Counted from the stretch's first letter, positions 45,089-54,814 are shown. The stretch: 64,000 nucleotides of DNA from Opitutia bacterium (GCA_947470855.1 CANIUQ010000004.1:23271-87270), one strand, 5' to 3'. Notes: generated by a model from the sequence alone, not told the origin. Program-made: numbers and translations.

Positions 45089-47077
45089 TTATCGAGCTGC
45101 AGGAACAGGCACCTCGTCATTACTACCATTCGCTGCCCCTGTAGTCTTATTGCTCAAAGCGGCTGGCGGAGGAGCTGGTGTGGTCTTGGCTGATTTCACC
45201 GGTGCACCTGTCGCAACTGAAAGTGCGAGACGCTTAATCGCTAAAGCACAAGCGGGCGAAGCGGGGTTCAAGTCTTGTGCCTGAATCCAGGCCGCCAGTG
45301 CCGCTGCCTCCGCTCCTTCATTTTCTAATTTTTCGGCCAAACCTAAAAGACGAGCGTAATCAGCAACCAGTGGAGCAATATCCGAACGAGTCTTGGCCAA
45401 GACTAAGTCATCAGAATCAGTCTTGGACGCTTCAACCAAAACATCCCAGGCCATGTAAGGATTGTTCTGCGAAGCGAGGACAGAGGCCTTCTGAATATTG
45501 GCATCCAACTCGCCCACTCGATTCACAACCTTACGCAAACTTTCCGAGCGCTCTTTGTCCGTGGCTAAAGCCAAAGCAAATTCGAGTTTCTTATTAAAGA
45601 TATCACGCCACTTTGCTTCCGACACCAAGCGATCGAACTCCGGCACCATTTGCCCAATTTTGTCTTGGCGACTGACTACTTGGTTTGCGAATTCTTTAAT
45701 GCCAGGGTTTTGTGGCCAGATACGGGTAGCCTGATCGAGGGCAGCCAACGATTTGTCATTATTGCCTGCTAGGGCTGCTTGTTTAGCGGCCAAGATGGAC
45801 ATGTTTGAAGCATTAATCGCATTATTAACTTTGGAGAGAATCGCGGCTCCAGGAAAATCCTTTGCCCGACCACGAACCTTGTTCACATACCCTTCGACGT
45901 TGGCCAAATCACGCTCATCGCCCAGACGTTGCAACTCACGCAAATCACGCCAGAGCAATAAAAGTTCACGCTTTTTTGCCTGATCGAAAGTCATCACACT
46001 GGGCTCAAATTCCCCCAAAAAATAAGTCTCCTGTAATCTTTCAAAAGCACCATAGAGTTCGCCTTGATTAATTAAATCCTCAACCGCACTCATTCCCACT
46101 TTAACATCACCCACGGCTTCGCGAGCCAAAGTATCAATTGATTCTAAGGTGGGCACGAAATCGGAAACAGGAAAGAATTCCTTCACTTCTTTAGCACCCA
46201 CACGGATATTTTGATTAGCCCCCTTAAAAAGTACGCGATAAAAAGCACTAGTAATCATACAATGATGATAACGGCGAGCGAGCAAGAAGCCGACCATTTG
46301 AGACTGAAACTCAACCTGAGCTTTCAAGCCAAGAGCTGTCATCTCTGCATTTTTGGCTAAGATTTCTGCCTGAGTCCTCTGTTCGTCTTTAACTCGATAA
46401 CCCAATTCAGTCTGACTGCGAGCCGTCTTCGTCAGCTTCGTCTGCGTTTTGGAAGTAGCATTTTTATCTTCTTCAGCGGCCTCCATCATTTCGACGCGGT
46501 TAACCACCACAGCCTCTTGTGCTTTGCGAAGTTGCTCGAGCTGATTTTTGGAAATATTCAAATCGCGAAACTCTCTCCGCATCTGCCAAATCTTGCTTAC
46601 CTGCGTGGCAATGGTGAGTGAATTATTACCATCGACCTCAAACTCTGCTGCTTTGAATAATAAATCGAAAGCCTCTTGCTGATTTTTATAAAAATTTGTT
46701 TCATTAATTGCATTCGGAGCAAGCAACTTCTCAATTTGCAAAAGGAGTGCATGATAGCGCTCAACATCTCCTCCTACAGCGGGAGATGACAAATAGCGTT
46801 CAAAACGAGCACGCATCGCTCGAGTATTACCTAAATTAAAAGTCTTTCCTTTCCATTGCATCGAGCCGTTTTCGAAATCAATCGAATCGCTATTAACATT
46901 AAAAAGGCGATCCGCTCCGCCCTCGACGGTGGAACTGCGATAATCTCCACCCCCACTACCCCCTCCAGAAGTCGCATTGGGCGCAGGTGTGTTACCTCCC
47001 GACTGAGGAGCTTGAGCGTGTCCTACACTGAGAGAAAAAAGACAAACGGTGATAAAACTAAAAAGTTTTTTCATCAT
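45089..47077 (-). CDS. Secreted coiled-coil/TPR-like protein of unknown function
   Basis: A 662-aa exported protein: signal peptide (MMKKLFSFITVCLFSLSVGHAQ), then a Gly/Ser/Pro-rich linker (about 22-55), a long helical part with coiled-coil character (residues 160-290), and a C-terminal half resembling TPR-like repeats (ALAGNNDKSLAALDQATRIWPQNPGIKEFANQV, AAALAAWIQAQDLNPASPACALAIKRL). It ends with a Pro/Ala-rich tail. There is no lipobox cysteine. It is 5 nt from the end of the small membrane protein gene at 47083, making a likely operon with it and the ABC transporter. I cannot name a family. Confidence 0.75.
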   Translation of the reverse strand: MMKKLFSFITVCLFSLSVGHAQAPQSGGNTPAPNATSGGGSGGGDYRSSTVEGGADRLFNVNSDSIDFENGSMQWKGKTFNLGNTRAMRARFERYLSSPAVGGDVERYHALLLQIEKLLAPNAINETNFYKNQQEAFDLLFKAAEFEVDGNNSLTIATQVSKIWQMRREFRDLNISKNQLEQLRKAQEAVVVNRVEMMEAAEEDKNATSKTQTKLTKTARSQTELGYRVKDEQRTQAEILAKNAEMTALGLKAQVEFQSQMVGFLLARRYHHCMITSAFYRVLFKGANQNIRVGAKEVKEFFPVSDFVPTLESIDTLAREAVGDVKVGMSAVEDLINQGELYGAFERLQETYFLGEFEPSVMTFDQAKKRELLLLWRDLRELQRLGDERDLANVEGYVNKVRGRAKDFPGAAILSKVNNAINASNMSILAAKQAALAGNNDKSLAALDQATRIWPQNPGIKEFANQVVSRQDKIGQMVPEFDRLVSEAKWRDIFNKKLEFALALATDKERSESLRKVVNRVGELDANIQKASVLASQNNPYMAWDVLVEASKTDSDDLVLAKTRSDIAPLVADYARLLGLAEKLENEGAEAAALAAWIQAQDLNPASPACALAIKRLALSVATGAPVKSAKTTPAPPPAALSNKTTGAANGSNDEVPVPAAR

Positions 47078-47082
47078 AAAAA

Positions 47083-47463
47083 TCAGAAGCGTTCTAAGTC
47101 CTCCACGACGAGTAAATCGCGCGAAACGCGAATTTTACATTTAAATCTTTGCCCAACTTCAAAAGTATCACCCGCCGTCACTGGAACAAAAAGAGGAACT
47201 CGCCCAGCTCCTCGTGAAGTATCGGTTGGCTTCACCGCTAAAATGCGCCCCTTACCTGCGACATAAGAAAGCTGTTGATCCACCTGACAGTCAAAACGGT
47301 AAGCGTTACCCTGCATCGCCGCCCAATCCTTGCGGTAGGCATCGACGGAGAATGGAGAGAGTTCTGCGAACTTGCCACCGCGAGGAATCACAATCGCGAG
47401 CAAGATGATAATCACCACAACGGGTATACCTAAGGCAAAAAAAAGCGGATTAATTTTGGACAT
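47083..47463 (-). CDS. Small membrane-anchored protein, possible OB-like domain
   Basis: A 126-aa protein with one hydrophobic segment (residues 7-27, LFFALGIPVVVIIILLAIVIP) and a basic residue-rich periplasmic domain of alternating hydrophobic strands (YRFDCQVDQQLSYVAGKGRILAVKP, GDTFEVGQRFKCKIRVSRDLLVVEDLERF), which looks like an OB-type beta-barrel. That fold guess is mine from pattern only. It lies between the transporter gene and the secreted coiled-coil gene on the same strand. Confidence 0.75.
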   Translation of the reverse strand: MSKINPLFFALGIPVVVIIILLAIVIPRGGKFAELSPFSVDAYRKDWAAMQGNAYRFDCQVDQQLSYVAGKGRILAVKPTDTSRGAGRVPLFVPVTAGDTFEVGQRFKCKIRVSRDLLVVEDLERF

Positions 47464-47515
47464 GTAATAAAGAGAAAAGGCCCAAGAGTAAAAGAAGCGT
47501 AAAACAAATTTTCTC

Positions 47516-49198
47516 TTAACTCCAGCGCTTTTGCTGGCACCCGATGACTACCATGCAAACCCCGACTAGGGCCTGCATAAACAGCACAATCAAAGCCACA
47601 CTGGGTTCAGCGACATACGCATTTTGATTAGCCAAACTGGCGGTATAGGCGTTCCAAAGGTCAAAATTAATCATCGATTTCATATACCCAGACCACCCCC
47701 AATAAGCATTAATGAAGGGGCGGCAGACCCAAGTAAGCGCCTCGGGCAGGGCTAAAACAACGCCTGAAAGGGGTAACTGGAAGCCTACTAAATAAATTGA
47801 GAGCAAGGAGGACTTTTCGGGAGAGATAAGCAAAGCGGAAAAGCCTAAACAGACGATGGACATTGAAATACAACTACCAGCCAAAACCGCCAGTTGCTCG
47901 AACCAGGGTCCAGGGAACTGGCAAACCATCTTCACAAAAGCCCCCATCCACATGCCTTGAAAAACGGCTACACAAGAAACGAATGTTAACTTGGAAAAAG
48001 CATAAGACCACGGGCGCAATCCAGTCATTCGCTCTTTTTCATAAAGAACTCGTTCAGCTGAAATTTCACGACCGCCATTATTAGCCCCCATCAAAGTCAG
48101 CAAAATAACTTGGAACATAACCAGGCCAGCGGCCAGTGAAGCGACTTGAGCATTCGAAATTTGGATACGCAAAGCCTGCTGCACTTCTTGCATCGAAGCG
48201 GTATTTCGATCCATGGGGATTTTCATAATATCCCAAGTGCCCTCGAGGTTGAAAATAATCACCAGCAATGGGAACCCAAAGGTAATCGCTAAAGTTAAAC
48301 CAAGGTATCCTGTGTCACGGAAAAAAAGCTTAAAGCGTCGAGCTAAGAGGGTGCTGAATTGGGTTAATCCGCTGGGAATGGAAGGCTCCACTAAAGGCGT
48401 CGAATGCTCTTGGGCAATCGTCTGAGCATAATCCGTGTTCTCGGATTGATAAATCGCCCAGCGATCCCTCCAGTAAGAGAGATTTTGGCTGTTCAGTACC
48501 TCATAAAGATTCAAACCATCGGGGATACCGAAATAACTTAATAAAGCCGCAGGAGACCCCTGGAAGACGACGTCTCCTTGATAAACAACGGTCACCGAAT
48601 CGAACTGATTGAGTTTTCCTAAATTATGAATGATACAAACAAAACTCTTTCCTCGAGTTTCGACTAGATGGCGGAGCAAAGCTAAAATTTGGTCTTCGGA
48701 TTGCGGATCCAAACCCGAGGTTACTTCATCACAAACCATACAAGGAGGATCGAGCGTAAGCTCGAGACCGAGCGATAAACGACGCAACTGACCACCCGAG
48801 AGCGACCCTACCCTTTTGTCTTGGTGAGGAGCTAATCCAGTAACCTCCAAGACATAGTCCAGTCTCCGCTGTCTTTCGGCACTATCCGCAACGGCCAACT
48901 CGAGAGCATACTGCAAAGACTCTTTGACTGTAAGTTGAGGCTGGGCTGTCGTAAATTGAGGAGCAAAACCAACCTTACCAATGAGATCCTCGGTGCAAGA
49001 AATCGGCTGATTGCCAAAGTAGGCCTGTCCAGATGAAGGTAAAATCCCCAAGATGGCCTTCATCAAAGTGGTTTTCCCGCAACCCGAGGGACCAATAACC
49101 GCATTCAAACCTCGAGCTAAAAAACGAGCATTTGCTTGGTCCAAAATAATAGGTCCTGCTGGACCCGCTTGAACCGTAAGATTTTGGCAACTCAACAT
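47516..49198 (-). CDS. ABCG-type transporter, fused ATPase and membrane domain
   Basis: A 560-aa half-transporter with the ATPase first: Walker A GPSGCGKT (36-43), signature LSGGQLRRLSL (133-143), Walker B CMVCDEVTSGLDP (153-165). About six hydrophobic helices follow from residue 300 (LGLTLAITFGFPLLVIIF, VASLAAGLVMFQVILLTLMG, ending VALIVLFMQALVGVCMVVIG), an ABC2-type membrane domain. The NBD-TMD order with the EKERMTGL segment resembles the ABCG family. The start is ATG 49198 (MLSCQNLTV); the open frame runs 99 codons upstream over the divergent gene. Substrate unknown. Confidence 0.9.
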   Translation of the reverse strand: MLSCQNLTVQAGPAGPIILDQANARFLARGLNAVIGPSGCGKTTLMKAILGILPSSGQAYFGNQPISCTEDLIGKVGFAPQFTTAQPQLTVKESLQYALELAVADSAERQRRLDYVLEVTGLAPHQDKRVGSLSGGQLRRLSLGLELTLDPPCMVCDEVTSGLDPQSEDQILALLRHLVETRGKSFVCIIHNLGKLNQFDSVTVVYQGDVVFQGSPAALLSYFGIPDGLNLYEVLNSQNLSYWRDRWAIYQSENTDYAQTIAQEHSTPLVEPSIPSGLTQFSTLLARRFKLFFRDTGYLGLTLAITFGFPLLVIIFNLEGTWDIMKIPMDRNTASMQEVQQALRIQISNAQVASLAAGLVMFQVILLTLMGANNGGREISAERVLYEKERMTGLRPWSYAFSKLTFVSCVAVFQGMWMGAFVKMVCQFPGPWFEQLAVLAGSCISMSIVCLGFSALLISPEKSSLLSIYLVGFQLPLSGVVLALPEALTWVCRPFINAYWGWSGYMKSMINFDLWNAYTASLANQNAYVAEPSVALIVLFMQALVGVCMVVIGCQQKRWS

Positions 49199-49249
49199 TA
49201 GGATGAAATCTTGCCAGCAACCATTCGTTGGTAAAGAATTATTGTCGAT

Positions 49250-49903
49250 ATGCGAAAGCCATACCTCGCCCTCTTCGTTTTCATCACCACTCTGCTCTCG
49301 AGCAATGTTTTCGCTTTTAGCATTAAGAAAAAAGCCATTTCCAACCAAGGCATCTTTGGCATCGAGGTCGCGGGAAGCGATGTTTCTTTCTACGGCAGGG
49401 CTGACCAAATTCTCTCCGTCTCTTTTCAAGAGTATGTGGTCACGGGCGCGGGAATCGTTTCCGAAGTCGTCATTGATTTTCGTGGATCCAATCAACTCCT
49501 TCGCATCTACAATGTGCGTCCTCCCGGAACAGCCGACGCGAGTGAGAGATCTAACCGCATGAGTGCGGCGAACTCAGAAAATCGCGGTCTTGACCCCTCT
49601 GCCGCAACCAAGCTTCCAGTGCCTAGCCAAATTCAGGCTTTAGAATCAAAAGTAACTAACATCACCTCCGCAGGCACTGCTGGGCTTGTGGTGAAAACCT
49701 ACCCTACCACGACCCACGCCAAAACGGTCGAAATGATGGTTAGCTCCAAATCCGAACTCCTATCCTTTTATAAATCTTTTCAGAGTCTCTATTGCGGAAC
49801 GGCCGTCTCAGCTACCCCTGGATCCACAGTGGACCCGTCCGACCCAACCAGTGAAGTTCAAAAGGTTAGCCAAATTGGGGGTAATCTTTTCACGATTCAA
49901 TAA
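49250..49903 (+). CDS. Secreted protein of unknown function
   Basis: A 217-aa protein with a signal peptide (MRKPYLALFVFITTLLSSNVFA) and a mature part of about 195 residues, rich in Ser, Thr, Val and Pro, with no recognised domain; the first 70 mature residues look beta-stranded (FGIEVAGSDVSFYGRADQILSVSF). It is divergent from the ABC transporter by 51 nt and may share a control region. Confidence 0.75.
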   Translation: MRKPYLALFVFITTLLSSNVFAFSIKKKAISNQGIFGIEVAGSDVSFYGRADQILSVSFQEYVVTGAGIVSEVVIDFRGSNQLLRIYNVRPPGTADASERSNRMSAANSENRGLDPSAATKLPVPSQIQALESKVTNITSAGTAGLVVKTYPTTTHAKTVEMMVSSKSELLSFYKSFQSLYCGTAVSATPGSTVDPSDPTSEVQKVSQIGGNLFTIQ

Positions 49904-49927
49904 GGCCTGAAAGAGACTTTTAGGCCT
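49903..49927 (+). terminator. Hairpin after the secreted protein gene
   Basis: AGGCCTGAAAG-AGA-CTTTTAGGCCT, 11 paired positions with one G-U, directly at the stop codon. No T-run follows, so it is a weak or processing-type 3' end. Confidence 0.45.
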
Positions 49928-49997
49928 CAGAGCACTGAATCCCGCAAGTCCGGCTTGACCGTAGCAATCGGGACGGCTTGTCTTCGCCTTTCATCTT

Positions 49998-50561
49998 ATG
50001 GCTTCTATCCCTGTTAATCGCATCAAAAAGAAGAACATCATGAGCTACAATGGCGAGCTCTGCATCGTTCTTGAGTGTCTTGTTCGCACCCCCCCTAACA
50101 ACGCTTCCTACGTTCAAATGGAACTTCGCTCCATTAAGACTGGTGCAAAAATCCCCGTGCGTTGTGGTATCGGTGTCAGTTTCGAAGTCTTCGACAACTC
50201 GATCAAATCCCTTGAGCTCTCTTACGAAGCCGATGGCAATTATGTCTTCTCGGATCCTAATACCTTCGAAGAATACTATATTCCTGCCAAAACCGTCGAA
50301 GACTCCAAAGAGTTTCTTATCCCTGGCACCTCTTACCAAGTGCTCTTCGTTGAGGACCGTCCTGTTACGGTTGACCTTCCTCCTTCCGTTACGGTCAAAG
50401 TTATCGAGGCTCCTCCCGCTGTCAAAGGCGACACCGCTGGCAATGTTCAAAAATCTGTCACCTGTGAAAATGGATTAGTGGTCAATGTGCCTCTATTCAT
50501 TAAGGAAGGTGAAATGATTAAAGTGAGCACCGAAACCAAAGAGTACCAAGGTCGCGCCTAA
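49998..50561 (+). CDS. efp: Elongation factor P with Asn at the modification-site position
   Basis: A 187-aa three-domain elongation factor P that relieves stalls at polyproline codons. Domain I is KOW-like (residues 1-65), domains II-III are OB folds; the C-terminal VNVPLFIKEGEMIKVSTETKEYQGRA is typical. The loop that normally carries the modified Lys34 (KPGKG in E. coli, Arg in EarP-type) reads TPPNN here: a gapless alignment puts Asn at the tip. Modification by EpmA or EarP would therefore not be possible there. A duplicate standard EF-P elsewhere cannot be excluded. No Shine-Dalgarno precedes ATG 49998. Confidence 0.88.
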   Translation: MASIPVNRIKKKNIMSYNGELCIVLECLVRTPPNNASYVQMELRSIKTGAKIPVRCGIGVSFEVFDNSIKSLELSYEADGNYVFSDPNTFEEYYIPAKTVEDSKEFLIPGTSYQVLFVEDRPVTVDLPPSVTVKVIEAPPAVKGDTAGNVQKSVTCENGLVVNVPLFIKEGEMIKVSTETKEYQGRA

Positions 50562-50589
50562 TCGTTAAGATTATTTCCTTACCCCTAAG

Positions 50590-50622
50590 GGCCAGAGGCT
50601 TGAACGCTTCTGGCCTTTTTTA
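50590..50622 (+). terminator. Intrinsic terminator of efp
   Basis: Stem GGCCAGAGGC/GCTTCTGGCC (one G-U pair, 6-nt loop) followed by TTTTTTA, 28 nt after the efp stop. Confidence 0.92.
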
Positions 50623-50681
50623 TTGGCCAGATTGCTAGGCGTCCTTCAATCCAGATTGAAAGGTATTAAATTAAAAACATG

Positions 50682-50752
50682 TAGTCCGACCAGGATTCGA
50701 ACCTGGACAAGGAGAACCAAAATCTCCTGTGCTACCGTTACACCATCGGACT
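50682..50752 (-). tRNA. tRNA-Gln (TTG anticodon)
   Basis: A cloverleaf on the minus strand: acceptor AGTCCGA pairs with TCGGACT, the anticodon loop TTTTGGT contains TTG, and the T-arm reads GGTTCGAATCC. Discriminator A at 50682. CCA is not encoded, unlike tRNA-His in this window. Confidence 0.96.
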
Positions 50753-50845
50753 GACAGGGGGTCACTAAAGAGCTTTTTAGGGGGCGGAGTCAAGCGAGAC
50801 AAGGGGATGATTGACGACAGGGTTCTCCTCGTTCATCTCCCCTAT

Positions 50846-51580
50846 ATGCCTGCCACGTCTTCCAAAAAGCCGAAGTACCGTCGAATAGTCCTTAAGATTA
50901 GCGGAGAAGCCCTCCGCAATGACGCCACGGGCCAAGCCATCGATAGCGATGTCTTAGACCGTTTAGCTGAAGAACTTAAATCCCTCCGAGCGATTGGGAC
51001 TCAAGTCGCCCTCGTTGTCGGTGGCGGAAACATTTTTCGTGGCTTAGCAGGTGCGCGCTCCAATGGAACGGATCGCACGACGGGCGATAACATGGGAATG
51101 CTCGCTACAGTAATCAACGGGCTAGCCCTCATGGATCGATTAGAAAAATCAGGACTCGAAGTCCGTGTGATGACGGCGATTCCCATGGATCGAATTGCCG
51201 AGCCCTTTATTCAACGACGCGCCACCCGCCACCTCGAGCGCGGTCGGATTGTAATCTTCGTTGCTGGAACAGGTAATCCCTACTGCACCACCGACTACGC
51301 TGCCGCTTTACGAGCCAATGAAATAGGGGCCGATGCCATCCTTAAAGCCACTAAGGTGGATGGTGTTTACGACAAAGATCCTATGAAACACAAAGACGCT
51401 AAACGTTACGTCAAAGTCTCTCATGCCGAGGCTTTAACCAAACGTTTAGGCGTCATGGATGCTGAGGCTTTTTCTCTCTGCGAGGCAAATAAACTCCCGA
51501 TTATCGTCTTCTCCATGGCAGAACGTGGAGCGATCAAAAAAGCCGTCATGGGACAATCCATCGGCACTCTCGTTGTCTAA
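50846..51580 (+). CDS. pyrH: Uridylate kinase
   Basis: A 244-aa amino-acid-kinase-fold enzyme converting UMP to [20 protein letters not shown] at the start, [28 protein letters not shown] and the C-terminal GTLVV agree with PyrH. ATG 50846 ([10 protein letters not shown]) is taken; the open frame upstream overlaps tRNA-Gln on the other strand. It is 5 nt before frr. rpsB-tsf, often upstream of this pair, is elsewhere in the window (22 kb). Confidence 0.97.
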   Translation: MPATSSKKPKYRRIVLKISGEALRNDATGQAIDSDVLDRLAEELKSLRAIGTQVALVVGGGNIFRGLAGARSNGTDRTTGDNMGMLATVINGLALMDRLEKSGLEVRVMTAIPMDRIAEPFIQRRATRHLERGRIVIFVAGTGNPYCTTDYAAALRANEIGADAILKATKVDGVYDKDPMKHKDAKRYVKVSHAEALTKRLGVMDAEAFSLCEANKLPIIVFSMAERGAIKKAVMGQSIGTLVV

Positions 51581-51585
51581 TTTTT

Positions 51586-52152
51586 ATGGATATCAAAAAA
51601 ATCATTAACGATGGCGGCGTTAGCATGAAGAAAGCCGCCGAGTGGACACAAAATGAGTTCAGCTCCCTGCACACGGGTAAGGCTACTCCACAAATGGTCG
51701 AAAACATTCAAGTGTTTGTGGAGTCATATGGTATGACTCAACGCCTCAAAGATATGGCTGCAATCACCACCCCCGATGCCCGCTCTATCGTTGTTCAACC
51801 TTTCGACAAGGCTGTCATGGAAGATATCCGTAAAGCCATTCAGGCTGCCAACGTGGGCATCAACCCCGTGCCTCAAGGAAACTTCTTGCGCTGCCCCGTC
51901 CCCGAACTCTCGGGTGAGCGTCGTCAAGAATTGGCAAAAGTTGCGCATCGCATGGCCGAAGAAGGTCGTATTCGCGTCCGCAACGCGCGTCGTGATGCAC
52001 TCGAAATCGCCAAGAAAGGTAATAAAGATAAAACCATCACCGATGATGACCTGAAGCGTATTGAAAAAGAAATTCAAACGCTGACCGATCAATGGATTAA
52101 GGAAATCGACAAGTCACTTAAAACCAAAGAAAACGAACTCACCGGAAACTAA
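51586..52152 (+). CDS. frr: Ribosome recycling factor
   Basis: A 188-aa two-domain protein that splits post-termination ribosomes with EF-G. The triple-helix domain shows KAAEWTQNEFSSLHTGKATPQMVENIQV and the conserved GNFLRCPVPELSGERRQELAKVAHRMAEEGRIRVRNARRDA. Slightly longer than average at the C-terminus. Part of pyrH-frr, followed by sucC after 21 nt. Confidence 0.98.
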   Translation: MDIKKIINDGGVSMKKAAEWTQNEFSSLHTGKATPQMVENIQVFVESYGMTQRLKDMAAITTPDARSIVVQPFDKAVMEDIRKAIQAANVGINPVPQGNFLRCPVPELSGERRQELAKVAHRMAEEGRIRVRNARRDALEIAKKGNKDKTITDDDLKRIEKEIQTLTDQWIKEIDKSLKTKENELTGN

Positions 52153-52173
52153 TCCTCAGCGGCACATTTTTCT

Positions 52174-53385
52174 ATGAATATTCACGAATACCAAGCGAAA
52201 GAGCTTTTCGAAAAATACGGTGTAGCCACCCCTAAAGGTGTCGCCGTGAAAGCCTCCGCAGAATACTCCACTGCCCTTGGCCAAATCAATACGGCCAACG
52301 GTATCATGGTGAAGTCACAAATTCACGCCGGTGGTCGCGGTAAAGGCACCTTTACCAATGGATTCAAAGGCGGAGTAAAATTCTCTCCGAACAAAGAAAA
52401 AGCCATTGAAAATGCGACAGCGATGTTGGGTAACACTCTGGTTACCGCACAGACTGGTGCAGAAGGTCGCAAAGTGCAGACCATTTATTTCACGGAAGCG
52501 GCAAATCTCGGCAAACGCCCAGATGGCCGTGACGATGAATATTACCTCGCCATTCTTTTGGATCGCGCAACCTCACGTCCAGTGATTGTTGCCTCAACGG
52601 AAGGCGGCGTCGAAATCGAACAAGTCGCACACGCAACCCCAGAAAAGATTTTTAAGGTTCAAGTCGACCCCGCAGTTGGTTTACAACCATTCCAAGCTCG
52701 TCAAATTGCCTTCGCTCTTGGTTTCTCGGGCGACCTCTTTAAACAGTGCGTTACTTTAGTTACCCGACTCTACCAACTATACTGGGATAAAGACTGTGCG
52801 ATGGTTGAGGTTAATCCTCTACTCGTCACGAAAGAGGGCCAACTCTTGGCTCTCGATGCGAAGGTGTCATTTGACGACAACGCCCTCTTCCGCCATCCCG
52901 ACATTGTCGCTTTGCGCGACCTCAATGAAGAAGATGCCAAGGAAATCGAAGCCTCGAAATACGGCCTCTCTTACATCGCCCTCGACGGCAATATCGCCTG
53001 CTTGGTCAATGGCGCTGGCTTGGCGATGTCGACCATGGACATCATTCAACACTTTGGCGGTAGCCCAGCTAACTTCCTCGATGTGGGTGGTGGTGCAACC
53101 AAAGACCAAGTTTCCGCCGCCTTTAAGATCATCTTAGGGGACAAGAACGTAAAAGGGATTCTCGTTAACATCTTCGGCGGCATCATGGACTGTAATGTCA
53201 TCGCCACAGGAATTGTCGAAGCGGTTAAAGAAACCGGCCTCAAACTCCCTCTGGTCGTTCGCCTCGAAGGTAACAATGTACAAGCCGGTAAAGCGACCCT
53301 CGCTGCCAGTGGCTTAACCATCGTCTCGGGTGATACCATGGCCGATGCCGCACAAAAAATCGTAAAACTCGTTAATCAAAAATAA
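52174..53385 (+). CDS. sucC: Succinyl-CoA synthetase beta subunit
   Basis: A 403-aa ATP-grasp subunit that binds nucleotide and, with SucD, interconverts succinyl-CoA and succinate with substrate-level phosphorylation in the TCA cycle. [16 protein letters not shown] at the start, [38 protein letters not shown] and [18 protein letters not shown] are family hallmarks. 12 nt before sucD. The bases before the ATG (ACATTTTTCT) have no Shine-Dalgarno sequence. Confidence 0.98.
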   Translation: MNIHEYQAKELFEKYGVATPKGVAVKASAEYSTALGQINTANGIMVKSQIHAGGRGKGTFTNGFKGGVKFSPNKEKAIENATAMLGNTLVTAQTGAEGRKVQTIYFTEAANLGKRPDGRDDEYYLAILLDRATSRPVIVASTEGGVEIEQVAHATPEKIFKVQVDPAVGLQPFQARQIAFALGFSGDLFKQCVTLVTRLYQLYWDKDCAMVEVNPLLVTKEGQLLALDAKVSFDDNALFRHPDIVALRDLNEEDAKEIEASKYGLSYIALDGNIACLVNGAGLAMSTMDIIQHFGGSPANFLDVGGGATKDQVSAAFKIILGDKNVKGILVNIFGGIMDCNVIATGIVEAVKETGLKLPLVVRLEGNNVQAGKATLAASGLTIVSGDTMADAAQKIVKLVNQK

Positions 53386-53397
53386 CTCCTTCTTTTT

Positions 53398-54303
53398 ATG
53401 TCTATTCTCGTTCAAGAAAACACCCGTGTCTTAGTCCAAGGCATTACGGGCGATTTCGGTGCTCGCCACGCTCGCCTTTCCATTGAGTACGGATCACAAA
53501 TCGTCGCTGGAGTCACTCCTGGCAAAGGCGGTCAAATCTTTGAGCACAACGGTGTTAAAGTTCCCATTTTCAATACCGTAGCCGATGCCGCCAAACAAAC
53601 AGGCGCCACGGTTTCCGCTATCTTCGTCCCCCCACCCTTTGCCGCTGACGCGATTCTCGAATGCGTTGATGCTGATTTAGATTTAGCCATCGCGATTACC
53701 GAAGGTATTCCTGTGCGTGATATGGTTCGCGCTAAACGTGCGATGCAAGGTCGTCGCACTCGATTGATTGGACCAAACTGCCCTGGTGTCGTCACTCCAG
53801 GCCGCGGAGAAAAATCTCACGGCGGTTGTCGTATCGGCATCGCCCCAGGGTATATTCATAAGCGCGGCAAAGTTGGCGTCGTCTCACGCTCAGGTACGCT
53901 TACTTACGAAGCCGTTTGGCAATTAACCTGCAAAGGTCACGGTCAGTCTACTTGCGTCGGTATTGGTGGCGACCCCGTTAACGGCACTTCACACCTCGAC
54001 GTGATTAAGCTCTTCAACGAAGACCCTGAAACCGAAGCCATTATCATGATTGGAGAAATCGGTGGTAATGCCGAAGTCGAGGCCGCTCGTTGGATTAAGG
54101 AGCACTGTAAAAAACCTGTCGCTGGTTTCATTGCTGGTGCCACCGCCCCCGCTGGACGTCGTATGGGTCACGCTGGTGCCGTCATCGGCGGTGCCGAAGA
54201 TACGGCGGCAGCGAAGATTAAAATCTTTAAGGAGTGCGGTATTTCTGTGGCTGCCACGCCCTCGGACATGGCCGACGCCCTCTTGCGCATCTGGAAGGGC
54301 TAA
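53398..54303 (+). CDS. sucD: Succinyl-CoA synthetase alpha subunit
   Basis: A 301-aa CoA-binding subunit with the catalytic phosphohistidine in [45 protein letters not shown] binds CoA, and [11 protein letters not shown] and [16 protein letters not shown] are conserved. A strong terminator follows 25 nt after the stop. Confidence 0.98.
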   Translation: MSILVQENTRVLVQGITGDFGARHARLSIEYGSQIVAGVTPGKGGQIFEHNGVKVPIFNTVADAAKQTGATVSAIFVPPPFAADAILECVDADLDLAIAITEGIPVRDMVRAKRAMQGRRTRLIGPNCPGVVTPGRGEKSHGGCRIGIAPGYIHKRGKVGVVSRSGTLTYEAVWQLTCKGHGQSTCVGIGGDPVNGTSHLDVIKLFNEDPETEAIIMIGEIGGNAEVEAARWIKEHCKKPVAGFIAGATAPAGRRMGHAGAVIGGAEDTAAAKIKIFKECGISVAATPSDMADALLRIWKG

Positions 54304-54328
54304 ATCGAAACCTCATTGTCACAAAAAA

Positions 54329-54351
54329 GGCCCGCAACTGCGGGCCTTTTT
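54329..54351 (+). terminator. Intrinsic terminator of sucCD
   Basis: GGCCCGCA-AC-TGCGGGCC followed by TTTTT. The same hairpin sequence with the same flanking bases occurs again at 55099, after the TM2 genes. Confidence 0.95.
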
Positions 54352-54389
54352 GTTTGAATGATTCATATCATTTTTCATAACCATCATCC

Positions 54390-54803
54390 ATGTGGTATTA
54401 CCAACAAGGGAATAATCGTATTGGACCTGTGGATGAAGCGATGATTCGCAACCTGCTCGTCTCACAAACTCTCAACGTCAATTCTCTGGTCTGGAAAGAA
54501 GGCATGCCTGCTTGGCTACCCGTCAACCAAACCGCTTTGGTAAATGGATTAGTTCTACCTCCTCCCCCCTTGCCTGGCTCCTCGATTGCAGCACCCAAGG
54601 ACCGAGTCATCTACGTTATTCTGGCAATTTTTCTTGGGTCACTCGGTATCCATAACTTTTTTGCCGGCTATAAACGAAACGCCATTATCCAGCTCATCAT
54701 CACACTCGCGACCTGTTTCATAGCTTCATTTGTCACTTGGATTTGGGCAGTTATCGAAGCCTGTACGGTTACCAAAGACGCTGATGGCGTCGATTTCAAA
54801 TAA
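54390..54803 (+). CDS. GYF_2-TM2 domain protein
   Basis: A 137-aa protein: an N-terminal GYF_2-like domain (MWYYQQGNNRIGPVDEAMIRNLL, SLVWKEGMPAWLPVNQ; residues 1-50), a proline-rich linker (PPPPLPG) and a C-terminal TM2 domain with two membrane helices (VIYVILAIFLGSLGIHNFFAGYKRNAIIQL and VTWIWAVIEACTVTKDADG). TM2 proteins have unknown function in bacteria; the GYF_2 domain probably binds peptides. The TM2 half is nearly identical to the next gene. Confidence 0.88.
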   Translation: MWYYQQGNNRIGPVDEAMIRNLLVSQTLNVNSLVWKEGMPAWLPVNQTALVNGLVLPPPPLPGSSIAAPKDRVIYVILAIFLGSLGIHNFFAGYKRNAIIQLIITLATCFIASFVTWIWAVIEACTVTKDADGVDFK

Positions 54804-54814
54804 CCCTTTTAATC

